In this document: positions 27,211 to 35,601 of the stretch, piece by piece
Position numbering within the stretch: the stretch's first letter is position 1
Layout: each line of letters starts with the position of its first letter
NCBI GenBank assembly: GCA_964527925.1
Contig: CAZGQO010000003.1
Span: 186,001 to 250,000, forward strand
Origin: Ch128b sp964527925
GTDB taxonomy: Bacteria; Bacteroidota; Ignavibacteria; Ch128b
Length of the DNA stretch: 64,000 nt
Reading direction: 5' to 3'
Made by a program: the position numbers and the translations under genes
Notes under the pieces: generated by a model
Databases searched by the model: none
What the model was told of the DNA's origin: nothing
The model's input: the letters and a program-made list of their open reading frames with translations, nothing else

Positions 27211-29597
27211 ATAATCAATTTGAAAAAATTCTCAACGAACATTTAATTAAGTTAATTAATCTTACCGGTTTTGGGTTGTGTTTCACAGATTCTGATTTTC
27301 AAATTTTATGGGCAAACGATGTATTTGAAAAATGGTATGGCGCATCTAAAGAAAAAAAATTGATTAACCTTATCGAAGAAAAAACTAATAAAGAAGACTC
27401 TATAATCTACCAGTCTTTAATAATTAATAACTCAAACAAAATTGAAATAAAGAACTCTGTCTTAAATAAATGGTTCATAATTAGTGTATTAAAATTCACT
27501 GAAGACAATAATGTCTTCTATCTTTTTTTATTCGACGATACAACTGAAAAAAAGACTGTCTTCGAAAGTTATATTGCACAACTCGAATTGCTTGATAATG
27601 TTGAAGATGGAATTTATTCTACAGATTTTGAAAATCGAATCACCTACTGGAATAAAGGTGCCGAAAAAACTTATGGGTATAAAGCAGATGAAGTTATTGG
27701 AAAAATAATTAATGTAGATTTTAAACTTCACGATGAACTTGATGCAGAAACTCAATTACAAACGTTAAGCGAGCTCGAAAAATATCGAACCTGTTATTTG
27801 AAGCGAAAAGAATATAAGAAAGATGGTTCCGAAATCTGGATAGAAGGTAATATTTCTTTAATAACTGACCTTGGTGATAAACCTATCGGATTAATTTATA
27901 TAGTTAGAGACATTACAGGTAAACTCACCTCAGAAATTCTTAATTATATAAATGCTAATCTTCAAAAAACCTTACGGGATATTACAGCCAATTTAATTAA
28001 TGATGCGAGTTTCTCAGATATAACAATTCAAATTGTAAAGAAATGCAAAGAATTAACTGAGAGTAAATTCTGTGGAATTATAAAAGCTACAGAGCATAAA
28101 AGTGAAGTACTTGAATTCATTTCTGATAAGATACTTGAAGAACAGAAAAAAGAAATTTTGAGGACTTCATCATTTACAATTAAAAGCTGGCTTGAATTGA
28201 ACAAAAAATCTTTAACAACCTTTAGCCAGCCGCATCCAGAAATTCTTATATCATTAAAGGAATTATTGGTTACGGAGGAGTTTATTATATCACCTGTAAT
28301 TATTAAAAATGAAGTTAATTATTTCTTTATAGCAGGATCAGATTCTTATTTTCTGCCACGTTTTAAAGTTGAGATAGTTAATTCTTTTGCCTCACTTTTT
28401 TCATTCATCGTTTCCTACTATGAAAAGAAACTTATGCAAGAATCTCTCGAAGAAAAACTTAAACAAATTCAGAAATATAAATTAACTACAAACCTTATAA
28501 GCGGAATTGTACACGATTTCAAAAATTTACTTAACGGGATTCAAGCGTCTATAGAATTAATAAAACAGAAATACTTTAGTTCATTACCTGAAAATGTCAT
28601 CAACGATGTTGAACAATTACTTTTCCGTGGACTGGATTTATCGAGAAGCCTCCTTGAAATTGGAAAACCTTTAAAACCCAACAAGAAAGAATTTAACCTT
28701 AAGGATTTACTTAATGATATTTTTAAACTGGCAACAAATATTTGTACAAAAAATATTAAAGTCATAAAAGAATATGATAAGAAGCAGCCTTATTTATTTG
28801 CCGATTACTCTCAATTGCATCAGGTTTTAACCAATCTCATAGTTAATGCTCGAGATGCAATGCCAGAGGGCGGTTCATTAATAATTTCCGCAAAAGAAAT
28901 GACAATCAGCGACAAGGATTACATTGATAGTCCAAAACTTAAACCTGGAGACTATGTTTGTATTAAGATCCAGGATACTGGCGTTGGAATTCCACATGAA
29001 CATTTAAACAAAATATTTGAACCTTACTTTACTACTAAAGATAGTCAAAAGGGAACTGGACTTGGTTTGTTCATTTCACAAAATATCATTCAAAAACACA
29101 ACGGATTGATTGAAGTCGAAAGCACTCCAGGTAAAGGCACAACGTTTAAAGTTTATTTACCATGCATAATAAAAGAAGAAAAAATGGCTGAAGAAAAAAG
29201 AGAAATTAAATACAAAGAACAACCAACTATCTTGCTCGTTGATGACGAAGATACAATCCGTTCATTACTCTCAGAAATGTTAAGCTTCCAAAATTTTTTA
29301 GTGATTGAAGCAAGTTCAGGCGAAGAGGCAATAAAAAAATTTGAAGCAAACAAGGAGAAAGTAGATCTTGTAATCCTTGATTATTTCTTGACTGATATGA
29401 ATGGTGACAAAGTACTTGAAAAGATCAGAGAACTCAGAAAAGATGTTCCAGTGTTTATTGCAACTGGTTTAATGGAAGATTCAATTATCGAGAAGCTCAA
29501 ACAAATGAGAGTAGATAAATTTATCGAAAAGCCTTATGAATTTGATTCTCTCTTATCCTTAATATCGATTTATGTCCAAGCATCAATAAATCATTGA
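27207..29597 (+). CDS. Hybrid sensor histidine kinase (PAS-PAS-GAF-HisKA-HATPase-REC)
   Basis: Soluble hybrid kinase of 796 residues with no membrane segment. It has a PAS-like domain (about 10-115), a clear PAS/PAC domain (about 128-245; DGIYSTDFENRITYWNKGAE, KDGSEIWIEGNISLI), and a GAF-like region (about 260-415). Next come HisKA with HDFKNLLNGIQASIELI (His436), N box TNLIVNARDAMPEGG, G1 DTGVGIP, F box FEPYFTTKDSQKGTGLGLFIS, and a C-terminal receiver (ILLVDDEDTIRSL) with Asp725 in LVILDYF and Lys in FIEKPYEF. It probably passes phosphate to the NtrC-type regulator with which it overlaps by four bases, or to the pilus-locus regulators that converge on it; its 3' end overlaps the opposite-strand REC-DHp gene by seven bases. 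Confidence 0.93.
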   Translation: MNNQFEKILNEHLIKLINLTGFGLCFTDSDFQILWANDVFEKWYGASKEKKLINLIEEKTNKEDSIIYQSLIINNSNKIEIKNSVLNKWFIISVLKFTEDNNVFYLFLFDDTTEKKTVFESYIAQLELLDNVEDGIYSTDFENRITYWNKGAEKTYGYKADEVIGKIINVDFKLHDELDAETQLQTLSELEKYRTCYLKRKEYKKDGSEIWIEGNISLITDLGDKPIGLIYIVRDITGKLTSEILNYINANLQKTLRDITANLINDASFSDITIQIVKKCKELTESKFCGIIKATEHKSEVLEFISDKILEEQKKEILRTSSFTIKSWLELNKKSLTTFSQPHPEILISLKELLVTEEFIISPVIIKNEVNYFFIAGSDSYFLPRFKVEIVNSFASLFSFIVSYYEKKLMQESLEEKLKQIQKYKLTTNLISGIVHDFKNLLNGIQASIELIKQKYFSSLPENVINDVEQLLFRGLDLSRSLLEIGKPLKPNKKEFNLKDLLNDIFKLATNICTKNIKVIKEYDKKQPYLFADYSQLHQVLTNLIVNARDAMPEGGSLIISAKEMTISDKDYIDSPKLKPGDYVCIKIQDTGVGIPHEHLNKIFEPYFTTKDSQKGTGLGLFISQNIIQKHNGLIEVESTPGKGTTFKVYLPCIIKEEKMAEEKREIKYKEQPTILLVDDEDTIRSLLSEMLSFQNFLVIEASSGEEAIKKFEANKEKVDLVILDYFLTDMNGDKVLEKIRELRKDVPVFIATGLMEDSIIEKLKQMRVDKFIEKPYEFDSLLSLISIYVQASINH

Positions 29598-30295
29598 TCA
29601 AGTATTTCTTTTTTCAAGTCATCAACACTAACCATTCGTACATCTTTCTCTTTATCGTAAAACTCTTTTGCTTCAGGATGTTTAATTGCGTTTAATTTAT
29701 TTAGAACTGCGGTAATCTTCTTAATACCGTCTTCCAGGTAACTCAATTTTTCAAGAAGTAGATTTTTATCAATGTTATCTTTCTTCAATTCTCGTTTAAT
29801 CGAATTTAGTGCAAGAGACATAGTAGTAAGAGGCTGCTTAATTTCATGATTAGCTGTAAAAACCGTTGCCTCAAATATTTGGTATTTCTCTTGTTGAATT
29901 GCCTTTTTCTTCATCTCAGAGTAACGAAGGGCAGAATTAATCCTCGCAATCAACTCAATCTTATCGAACGGTTTTTTGATATAATCGAAAGCTCCAACCT
30001 TCAAACCTTGTTCAACATCTTTAGAATCGACTTTCGCCGTTACCAGAATTATTGGGATATCTTTTGTTTCATCATCATTCGTTAAAATCTTGCACACTTC
30101 ATAACCATCCATTTCGGGCATCATGATATCAAGAAGGATTAAATCTGGCTTCAGTGTTTTTACCTTTTCTATTCCCTCTTTTCCTGAGAATGCAGTTATG
30201 ACCTGAAAGTTTTCAATCTGCAATCGAGATTGAAGATAATAAACATTATCAGGTCTATCATCAACAACCAAAATTTTATAAGCTTCTTTTACCAT
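29591..30295 (-). CDS. Response regulator fused to a HisKA-like helical domain without ATPase
   Basis: Product of 234 residues. The receiver (1-125) has acidic Asp12-Asp13, phosphoacceptor Asp56 in LILLDIMMPEMDGYE, Thr86 and Lys108 in YIKKPFD. After a coiled linker, residues about 140-200 form a helix pair with ANHEIKQPLTTMSLALNSIK, an H-box-like motif (His150 followed by Glu) as in HisKA dimerisation domains. The HATPase domain that should follow is absent: the protein ends 35 residues later in a charged tail. It may be a REC-DHp phosphotransfer protein (compare Spo0B or ChpT, which are DHp-like phosphotransferases), or a truncated hybrid kinase. It is the last gene of the pilus operon, three bases after the preceding REC gene. 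Confidence 0.8.
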   Translation of the reverse strand: MVKEAYKILVVDDRPDNVYYLQSRLQIENFQVITAFSGKEGIEKVKTLKPDLILLDIMMPEMDGYEVCKILTNDDETKDIPIILVTAKVDSKDVEQGLKVGAFDYIKKPFDKIELIARINSALRYSEMKKKAIQQEKYQIFEATVFTANHEIKQPLTTMSLALNSIKRELKKDNIDKNLLLEKLSYLEDGIKKITAVLNKLNAIKHPEAKEFYDKEKDVRMVSVDDLKKEILDQ

Positions 30296-30298
30296 AGG

Positions 30299-30667
30299 TT
30301 ATGAATGCAATACTTTTTGAATAGTTATCAGTAGTTCGTCCAAATCATAGGGTTTTGGAAGAAAATCATCAGCTCCCAATTTTCTTGAAAGAACTGCATT
30401 TTCAACATCAGCATATGCAGTCATTACAATTATTTTCCCTGGATAATTTTTAGCTTTTAATTCCTTTAAAATTTCGAAACCATCCACTTCCGGCATTTTC
30501 AAGTCCAGAAGGATTAAATCGTAAAACTCATTACTCAATCTATTTAGGACTTCATTACTATTATTTATAACTTCCACATCATATCCAACAAGTGATAATT
30601 CTTCTCTAAGCACTTTAGTTAAAGGAATATCATCATCAATAATCAAGATAGATTCTAATTTAGCCAC
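30299..30667 (-). CDS. Single-domain (CheY-like) response regulator at the end of the pilus operon
   Basis: Stand-alone receiver of 122 residues: acidic triad Asp11-Asp12-Asp13, phosphoacceptor Asp55 in LILLDLKMPEVDGFE, Thr in IVMTAYADVENA and Lys in FLPKPYDLDEL. No output domain. The start is GTG 30667, with AAGGA nine bases upstream. It lies 12 bases after the secretin gene and three bases before the REC-DHp gene, so it is in the same transcript as the type IV pilus machinery. Such receivers often act by protein contact, as PilG/PilH do in twitching motility. That role is inferred from context. Confidence 0.9.
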   Translation of the reverse strand: MAKLESILIIDDDIPLTKVLREELSLVGYDVEVINNSNEVLNRLSNEFYDLILLDLKMPEVDGFEILKELKAKNYPGKIIVMTAYADVENAVLSRKLGADDFLPKPYDLDELLITIQKVLHS

Positions 30668-30679
30668 TATAAATTCCTT

Positions 30680-31912
30680 TCATTTTTCTTCAACTGGGTT
30701 CATTTGATAAATTTTGATATCCTTTTGAAATTCTTCTCTTTTCTGTTCCAGAATATTTTTAGCTTTTCGAGTGCTTGTCAAACGTTCTTTCAAAGTTGGG
30801 ACTAATTTTGCTTTTAATACAATTATCAATTCTTTTTTGGAATAAGTTTTACTATCAAAACCAGTCAAATAACGAATTCCGAAGACCCACCATGGCAAAT
30901 CTTTTAATATGGGAATTCCACTTCTTTGAACTTTTTCTTCTGTAATATACAAACCTCCAATTACAGTTTCTTCTCCATCAACAAGTAAAACATCAGTCTT
31001 TGCTTTTGTTTTTTTGATTTCAGTTGAAATTTGTCCTGGGATTGCATTACTTCTTTCTGCTTCCAATTCTATCAGAATATAATTTTTTCCATCCTCTTCA
31101 AAAACATAAGGGGTTACTCTGATGATGGTTCCAGTTGAATAAAACCTTTCTACCGTATTCCCGGCAAAATCTTTTTCTCTCGTAGAGAAATCTGCACCGA
31201 CTTGAATTTCGCCTCTTACTCTGTCACGAACAGTAATTTGTGGGCTTGCAATTACTTCACCCAATTGGTTTTGTTCGAAGAAATTAAAGAGTGCTGTGGC
31301 TCTTCCAAGAAAATCACCAATCTGTCGTTCACCATAAAGACCAAGATTAAAACTCTTTGTTTGATCAGTTGATGGCGGTGCATTCAAATTAAATATTGTA
31401 TTATCCGTTTGACCTAATTGACCAGCAACATCAAAATCTTTGTTGTTAGTAAGTAACCATTTCCAGTTCATTCCCAATTCTCTTGACTTTTGGATATCGA
31501 GTTCAAAAAAGATAGCTGAAATATTTACTTCCCGAGTATTTAAATCTACTCCTTTCATCACATCGGGCATAGGTGGTTTTTCTCCTTTTCTTGGTAAAAT
31601 CTTTATGTACTCATCTGTTTCAGTGAAATCGAGATTGTTATATTTCAAAATCAGAAGTAAAGCTCTATACCAGTTCATTTGAATAATATCAATACCAATT
31701 GGATCAGAAATATCTTCACTCAATACGATAATTTTATTCAAAAATTGTTTGCTCATCTTGCTTAACATTTGCATTGCTTGATTAAACGGCATTGAACCTG
31801 AGAGTGAAACAAGTTCTTCAGGTGAGCTTGAAATCATTGCTTTAAATTCTCTCTGACTCTGCCCCATGGACAAGTTAATTAAAAATAAAAGAATTAAAAT
31901 TATGTTTTTCAT
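30680..31912 (-). CDS. pilQ: Type IV pilus secretin (PilQ/GspD family), short form
   Basis: Outer-membrane secretin subunit of 410 residues with a signal peptide (to about MGQSQ). The N-terminal third contains a secretin/TonB short domain (NKIIVLSEDISDPIGIDIIQ, YRALLLILKYNNLDFTETDE), then a single N1-like domain (VNISAIFFELDIQKSRELG). The C-terminal secretin core has the hallmark VIASPQITVRDR, GTIIRVTPYV, VLLVDGEETVIGGLY and SGIPILKDLPWW segments. It is shorter than PilQ of Proteobacteria (about 700), with few N-domains and no AMIN domain. It overlaps the PilO-PilP gene by four bases. It would form the gate through which the pilus leaves the cell. Confidence 0.9.
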   Translation of the reverse strand: MKNIILILLFLINLSMGQSQREFKAMISSSPEELVSLSGSMPFNQAMQMLSKMSKQFLNKIIVLSEDISDPIGIDIIQMNWYRALLLILKYNNLDFTETDEYIKILPRKGEKPPMPDVMKGVDLNTREVNISAIFFELDIQKSRELGMNWKWLLTNNKDFDVAGQLGQTDNTIFNLNAPPSTDQTKSFNLGLYGERQIGDFLGRATALFNFFEQNQLGEVIASPQITVRDRVRGEIQVGADFSTREKDFAGNTVERFYSTGTIIRVTPYVFEEDGKNYILIELEAERSNAIPGQISTEIKKTKAKTDVLLVDGEETVIGGLYITEEKVQRSGIPILKDLPWWVFGIRYLTGFDSKTYSKKELIIVLKAKLVPTLKERLTSTRKAKNILEQKREEFQKDIKIYQMNPVEEK

Positions 31913-32802
31913 TTTTTAATCTCCTTTAAATTAGAGCTCTTTAATTTAAGAGTAACCCTTTCAATAATCCCACCACGATTGAGCAAAAATTCGCATTGCT
32001 GATTATCATAATCAATTCTTGTTAAGTACCCAAGATAAACAGGATCGCCTTCAGAGAGAGTGTATGAATTTCCATTTTTATCCATGATAAAAACTGCATC
32101 TGGAATTATTGCAAGTAAAGTTGCACCATCAACTTCAAGCAAGGCATCGTAGTTTGGTGGAATGTCTGGTTGAATTAATGGATAAAAAAGATCACTGACA
32201 AACTGAATTCTTTTTGGTTGAATGTTTTCGTAATTAAGGGCAAGACTTGGATCATCTGTAAAATAAGATTCTAATTTAATTTCAAATTCAACTTGATATC
32301 TGATCTCTCCTTTTCCTGTTGTTAAAGTCGCATTTATTAAATTCAAGCTCGAGATTTTATAAAGCTTTTTAGATTTTTCGAGGTCATAAATTAATTTAAA
32401 GACATCAGCAAATTCTCCTTGACCGGTCAAAGTGAAATAATCCACCGAAGCGGCACCAACTTTCTCTGTCTTTTCATATTCAATATCAATCCTTGTAAAA
32501 CGTGAAAAATCTTTTGTGATTTCAAGAATGTCATTATAGGTATCTGTCATTGAATGTCTGAAGGGAATTACTTTAGCTCTATGATAAAGAATGGAGTCAA
32601 TTTTATCTGACTCTATCTGAAGTGAATCATACATAGAAGTGAGCGTAGCCACATCAAGAAATTGTTGATTTAATGACTCAAGTTCGAGTTGTTTCTTTTT
32701 TATCTCTCTTGGCTGGTAACCAAGAACATAATATCCTCCCAGAGCCAGAATTACAACAAAGAGGATAGAAAGTATTATTGCATTTCGAGTTGTATTACTC
32801 AT
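31909..32802 (-). CDS. Fused PilO-PilP-like pilus assembly protein
   Basis: Inner-membrane alignment protein of 297 residues. There is one N-terminal membrane helix (about 9-28), then a coiled coil (REIKKKQLELESLNQQFLDV), then a ferredoxin-like PilO domain (about 85-180) with a VDYFTLTGQGEF strand. After a proline-rich linker, the C-terminal 90 residues (about 205-297) have the PilP pattern of a small beta sandwich: LLAIIPDAVFIMDKNGNSYTL, EGDPVYLGYLTRID and FLLNRGGIIERVTLKL. PilP is normally a separate lipoprotein that contacts PilQ, so this fusion joins the platform directly to the secretin gene product downstream. The PilO call is firm; the PilP call is by motif and position. Confidence 0.75.
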   Translation of the reverse strand: MSNTTRNAIILSILFVVILALGGYYVLGYQPREIKKKQLELESLNQQFLDVATLTSMYDSLQIESDKIDSILYHRAKVIPFRHSMTDTYNDILEITKDFSRFTRIDIEYEKTEKVGAASVDYFTLTGQGEFADVFKLIYDLEKSKKLYKISSLNLINATLTTGKGEIRYQVEFEIKLESYFTDDPSLALNYENIQPKRIQFVSDLFYPLIQPDIPPNYDALLEVDGATLLAIIPDAVFIMDKNGNSYTLSEGDPVYLGYLTRIDYDNQQCEFLLNRGGIIERVTLKLKSSNLKEIKK

Positions 32803-34335
32803 TTATTGAATCCCCTTAAAGCCATATTTGTTAGGACTTAAATTTATTTCAAATCTATTAACCTCCCGTTCTCTTAATTCTTGGCTTACCATATTTTTTA
32901 ACAAAGCTTTATCGAGATAATCTGAGAAATCTGGAATTGTGTACTTATTAATACCAACTCCTTGAATTTTAACCTCTCCCTCCTGGGCAGCAAAATTTGT
33001 TAACCAGATTCTTCTTTTGAGTGGCTGAAATTCCTGTATTTTCATTAGTATTTCTGTCCATCTTTCCGCACCAAGGACGAGAGTATCAATAGTGCTTTGA
33101 ATTCTTAAACCTGCTTCAATTCTTTGAGACAATTGATTAACTCTGTTCACAAGTTCAGCATTTTCTGCGATAAGTAATTGTTTACTTTGTATCTCGGTCT
33201 GTAAGACACTAATTTTTTTCTGATTAGTGATGTATTTCTGTGTAAAAAACGCAACTGAAAGAAAAATCAATGCTAAGAGCAAATATCCAACTGGACTCAG
33301 TTTAAAGATTTTTTGAGCTTCCAATAAATCATACGGAAGCAAATTAAATTCAGGTATTTGAAGTTTGTTTTTGTGTAATAGATTAATTAGTGGAACAAGA
33401 CAAAAAGTGTAGACAGGAATCTGTTCTTTCTTTTCCTCTGGTAATTCTGAAATATCAAGTTCATCAAATCGAATTATTTCTACGTCAGCAAGTGGGAAAC
33501 TTCCATAAAAAGTTAGTTGAACAGTAGATTCAGTAACTTCACCACATAAAAATATTTTGTCTATCTCAGTTACTTGAGCCACATCCATTTCAAGATTTAT
33601 TTTACTTATTATGATATCATGAAAACCAGCAGTTTGTACACCAATCCCGAGATAACTTGAGATATGCTTTAATGACTTATTTGAAATAAAAATTATTCTG
33701 CTCGAATCTATACCTACATGAATTATTAAATAATTTTTTTCAGGCAGAATGTTGTATTTCCTGAAGACATAATTAACTAAACATATATCCCCACTCGAAA
33801 CGAAAGGGATACGAGGCATCTTCATTTTCCAGAAATTAGCAACTCTCCCTATTTGTTCAAGAGCTGGAAAATATTCATTAATTATTGCAGATATATATAA
33901 ATCTTCGTTTACCTTCTGATACCTTAAATTTTTATTATCAATGGTTGCAATTTTCTGTTCAAGCCATCTTTCAACGATATAATTTTTGAGTTCTTTCGAT
34001 TTTAACTTTGGTACATTTGGAATTAATAAGTAAGATACATGTGGTTCAGTAACAACTGGTACAAAAGTAACTTTTTTTATGTTGCTAACTTTACCACTAA
34101 TAACAGTTGAAAGCATTGGTTCTTCAAGTTCTTCACCTGTCTCTTCGGTGGGTTCAACAAGAATTGTATCACTATCAACTTCTAAATCTTGTTTGACAGG
34201 CATAAAAAAGTCCTGCGGAGAACCTTTAACCCCATAAGTGACAATATCTTCAACTTTTAATCCTTTTGATGTCCGTGATACTATTGCGACTTTAGTTTCC
34301 GGACCGTCAACAAAAATGGATACAAATTTTTTCAT
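32803..34335 (-). CDS. Fused PilM-PilN-like pilus assembly protein
   Basis: Product of 510 residues. The N-terminal about 330 residues are cytoplasmic with an actin-like ASKHA pattern (KKFVSIFVDGPETKVAIVSR at the start; NYLIIHVGIDSSRIIFISN; SSYLGIGVQ), as in PilM/GspL. After a linker comes one membrane helix (about 352-372), a coiled coil (ISVLQTEIQSKQLLIAENAE) and a PilN-type ferredoxin-like fold (WTEILMKIQEFQPLKRRIWL, then VKIQGVGINKYTIPDF). In most pili PilM and PilN are separate proteins that bind through the PilN N-terminus; here they are one chain, an arrangement like GspL. It overlaps the PilT-like gene by four bases and abuts the PilO-PilP gene. Confidence 0.8.
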   Translation of the reverse strand: MKKFVSIFVDGPETKVAIVSRTSKGLKVEDIVTYGVKGSPQDFFMPVKQDLEVDSDTILVEPTEETGEELEEPMLSTVISGKVSNIKKVTFVPVVTEPHVSYLLIPNVPKLKSKELKNYIVERWLEQKIATIDNKNLRYQKVNEDLYISAIINEYFPALEQIGRVANFWKMKMPRIPFVSSGDICLVNYVFRKYNILPEKNYLIIHVGIDSSRIIFISNKSLKHISSYLGIGVQTAGFHDIIISKINLEMDVAQVTEIDKIFLCGEVTESTVQLTFYGSFPLADVEIIRFDELDISELPEEKKEQIPVYTFCLVPLINLLHKNKLQIPEFNLLPYDLLEAQKIFKLSPVGYLLLALIFLSVAFFTQKYITNQKKISVLQTEIQSKQLLIAENAELVNRVNQLSQRIEAGLRIQSTIDTLVLGAERWTEILMKIQEFQPLKRRIWLTNFAAQEGEVKIQGVGINKYTIPDFSDYLDKALLKNMVSQELREREVNRFEINLSPNKYGFKGIQ

Positions 34336-35600
34336 AGTTTACTCGCAAGTAATTGTTGAATTCTTGCTTTATTATTTGCAAAAGCTATTGCAGATTCATA
34401 GGTGATTTTTCTTGACCTGAAGAGCCTTGCTAAATCCTGTTCCATTGTGTTCATACCAACATCACTTCCTTGATGAATCATTTGATAAATTTCGCTGGTG
34501 TTGTTGTTTTTAATCGCTGCTTTAACTGATGGAGTCACAACCAGAACTTCCTTCGCAAGAATTCGTTTCCCATCAACAGTTGGAACCAACTTTTGCGAGA
34601 CAATACATCTTAAAACATCAGCAAGACGCATGCGAACTCTTTCCTGTTCGTGAACATCGGTTTCACCAATAATTCTATCAATCGTTTCAACGGCAGAAGA
34701 AGTATGAAGGGTTGAAAAAACTTTATGACCACTATCTGTAACATCTAAAGCAGCTACTATTGTCTCTGGATCCCTGAGCTCTCCAATTACAATTATATCT
34801 GGATCCTGCCTTAATGCTTGAATTGTTCCTTCTTTGAAAGAAAGTACATCTCGCCCAACTTCACGATGTCGTACCAAACATCTTTTTGATTGATGTACAT
34901 ATTCGACAGGTGAACTAATGATTATAATATGGGCATCACAAGTACGATTATTTTCATCAATAATTGCATCAAGAGTTGTCGATTTCCCAGAACCAGTTAT
35001 ACCAGTGATTAATATCAAACCTTCCTTCATATAATTTAAATTCACTAATTGAGCCACATAGGGATGAAATCCCAGATCAGAAAAAGGTCTGAGTTGAGCA
35101 AGTACAGCTCGGCAGTTTAGAGCTAACTCATCGAGATCAAAATATGCATCTGCACGATAACGATAAATTCTTAGATATGGTTGTTTCTCTCTGATTTCGA
35201 TTGAAAAATCAAGATTACGCTTGTTGATTAAATATTCGATTTGTTTTTCAGTTAGAATGTTAAGAATTAATATAGCTGATTCAGTACTGTTAAATTTGGG
35301 AAGGTTATTTAGTGGTTTTTTATTACCATGGATTCTCATCCAGAATTGGTCCAAACTCCCGGGTCCCCCAAAATCAAGATCAGAAGCTTCAACTAAATGC
35401 ATTCCAAACAATAGACTTTCCAGAAACATACGTAGTTCATCTCTTTTAGTATTTTCTAAACTTTCCACATAACTTTTTATATATAATACTTTATCAATAC
35501 CTTTCAAATATTCTGGTACTAATTTAGAACCTTCGCGTAGAATTTGTATTACTCGATCAGTAAGAGTTTTAAATTCTGATGATTTTGGATCAACAAACAT
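34332..35600 (-). CDS. pilT: PilT-like retraction ATPase
   Basis: Hexameric ATPase of 422 residues with a divergent N-terminal part (about 1-110, no known fold by eye), then the VEASDLDFGGPGS and RIHG region typical of the PilT PAS-like domain. The motor has Walker A GITGSGKST, an Asp box (IIIISSPVEYVHQS), Walker B DIIVIGELRDPETI and a His box (HKVFSTLHTSSAVETIDRI). The canonical AIRNLIRE retraction signature is only weakly matched (SVKAAIKNNNTSEIYQMIHQG). It retracts the pilus by depolymerisation; the order after pilB and before pilMN agrees. A PilU-like or second PilB-like role is possible. It overlaps pilMN by four bases and is one base from pilB. Confidence 0.88.
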   Translation of the reverse strand: MFVDPKSSEFKTLTDRVIQILREGSKLVPEYLKGIDKVLYIKSYVESLENTKRDELRMFLESLLFGMHLVEASDLDFGGPGSLDQFWMRIHGNKKPLNNLPKFNSTESAILILNILTEKQIEYLINKRNLDFSIEIREKQPYLRIYRYRADAYFDLDELALNCRAVLAQLRPFSDLGFHPYVAQLVNLNYMKEGLILITGITGSGKSTTLDAIIDENNRTCDAHIIIISSPVEYVHQSKRCLVRHREVGRDVLSFKEGTIQALRQDPDIIVIGELRDPETIVAALDVTDSGHKVFSTLHTSSAVETIDRIIGETDVHEQERVRMRLADVLRCIVSQKLVPTVDGKRILAKEVLVVTPSVKAAIKNNNTSEIYQMIHQGSDVGMNTMEQDLARLFRSRKITYESAIAFANNKARIQQLLASKL

Positions 35601-35601
35601 A

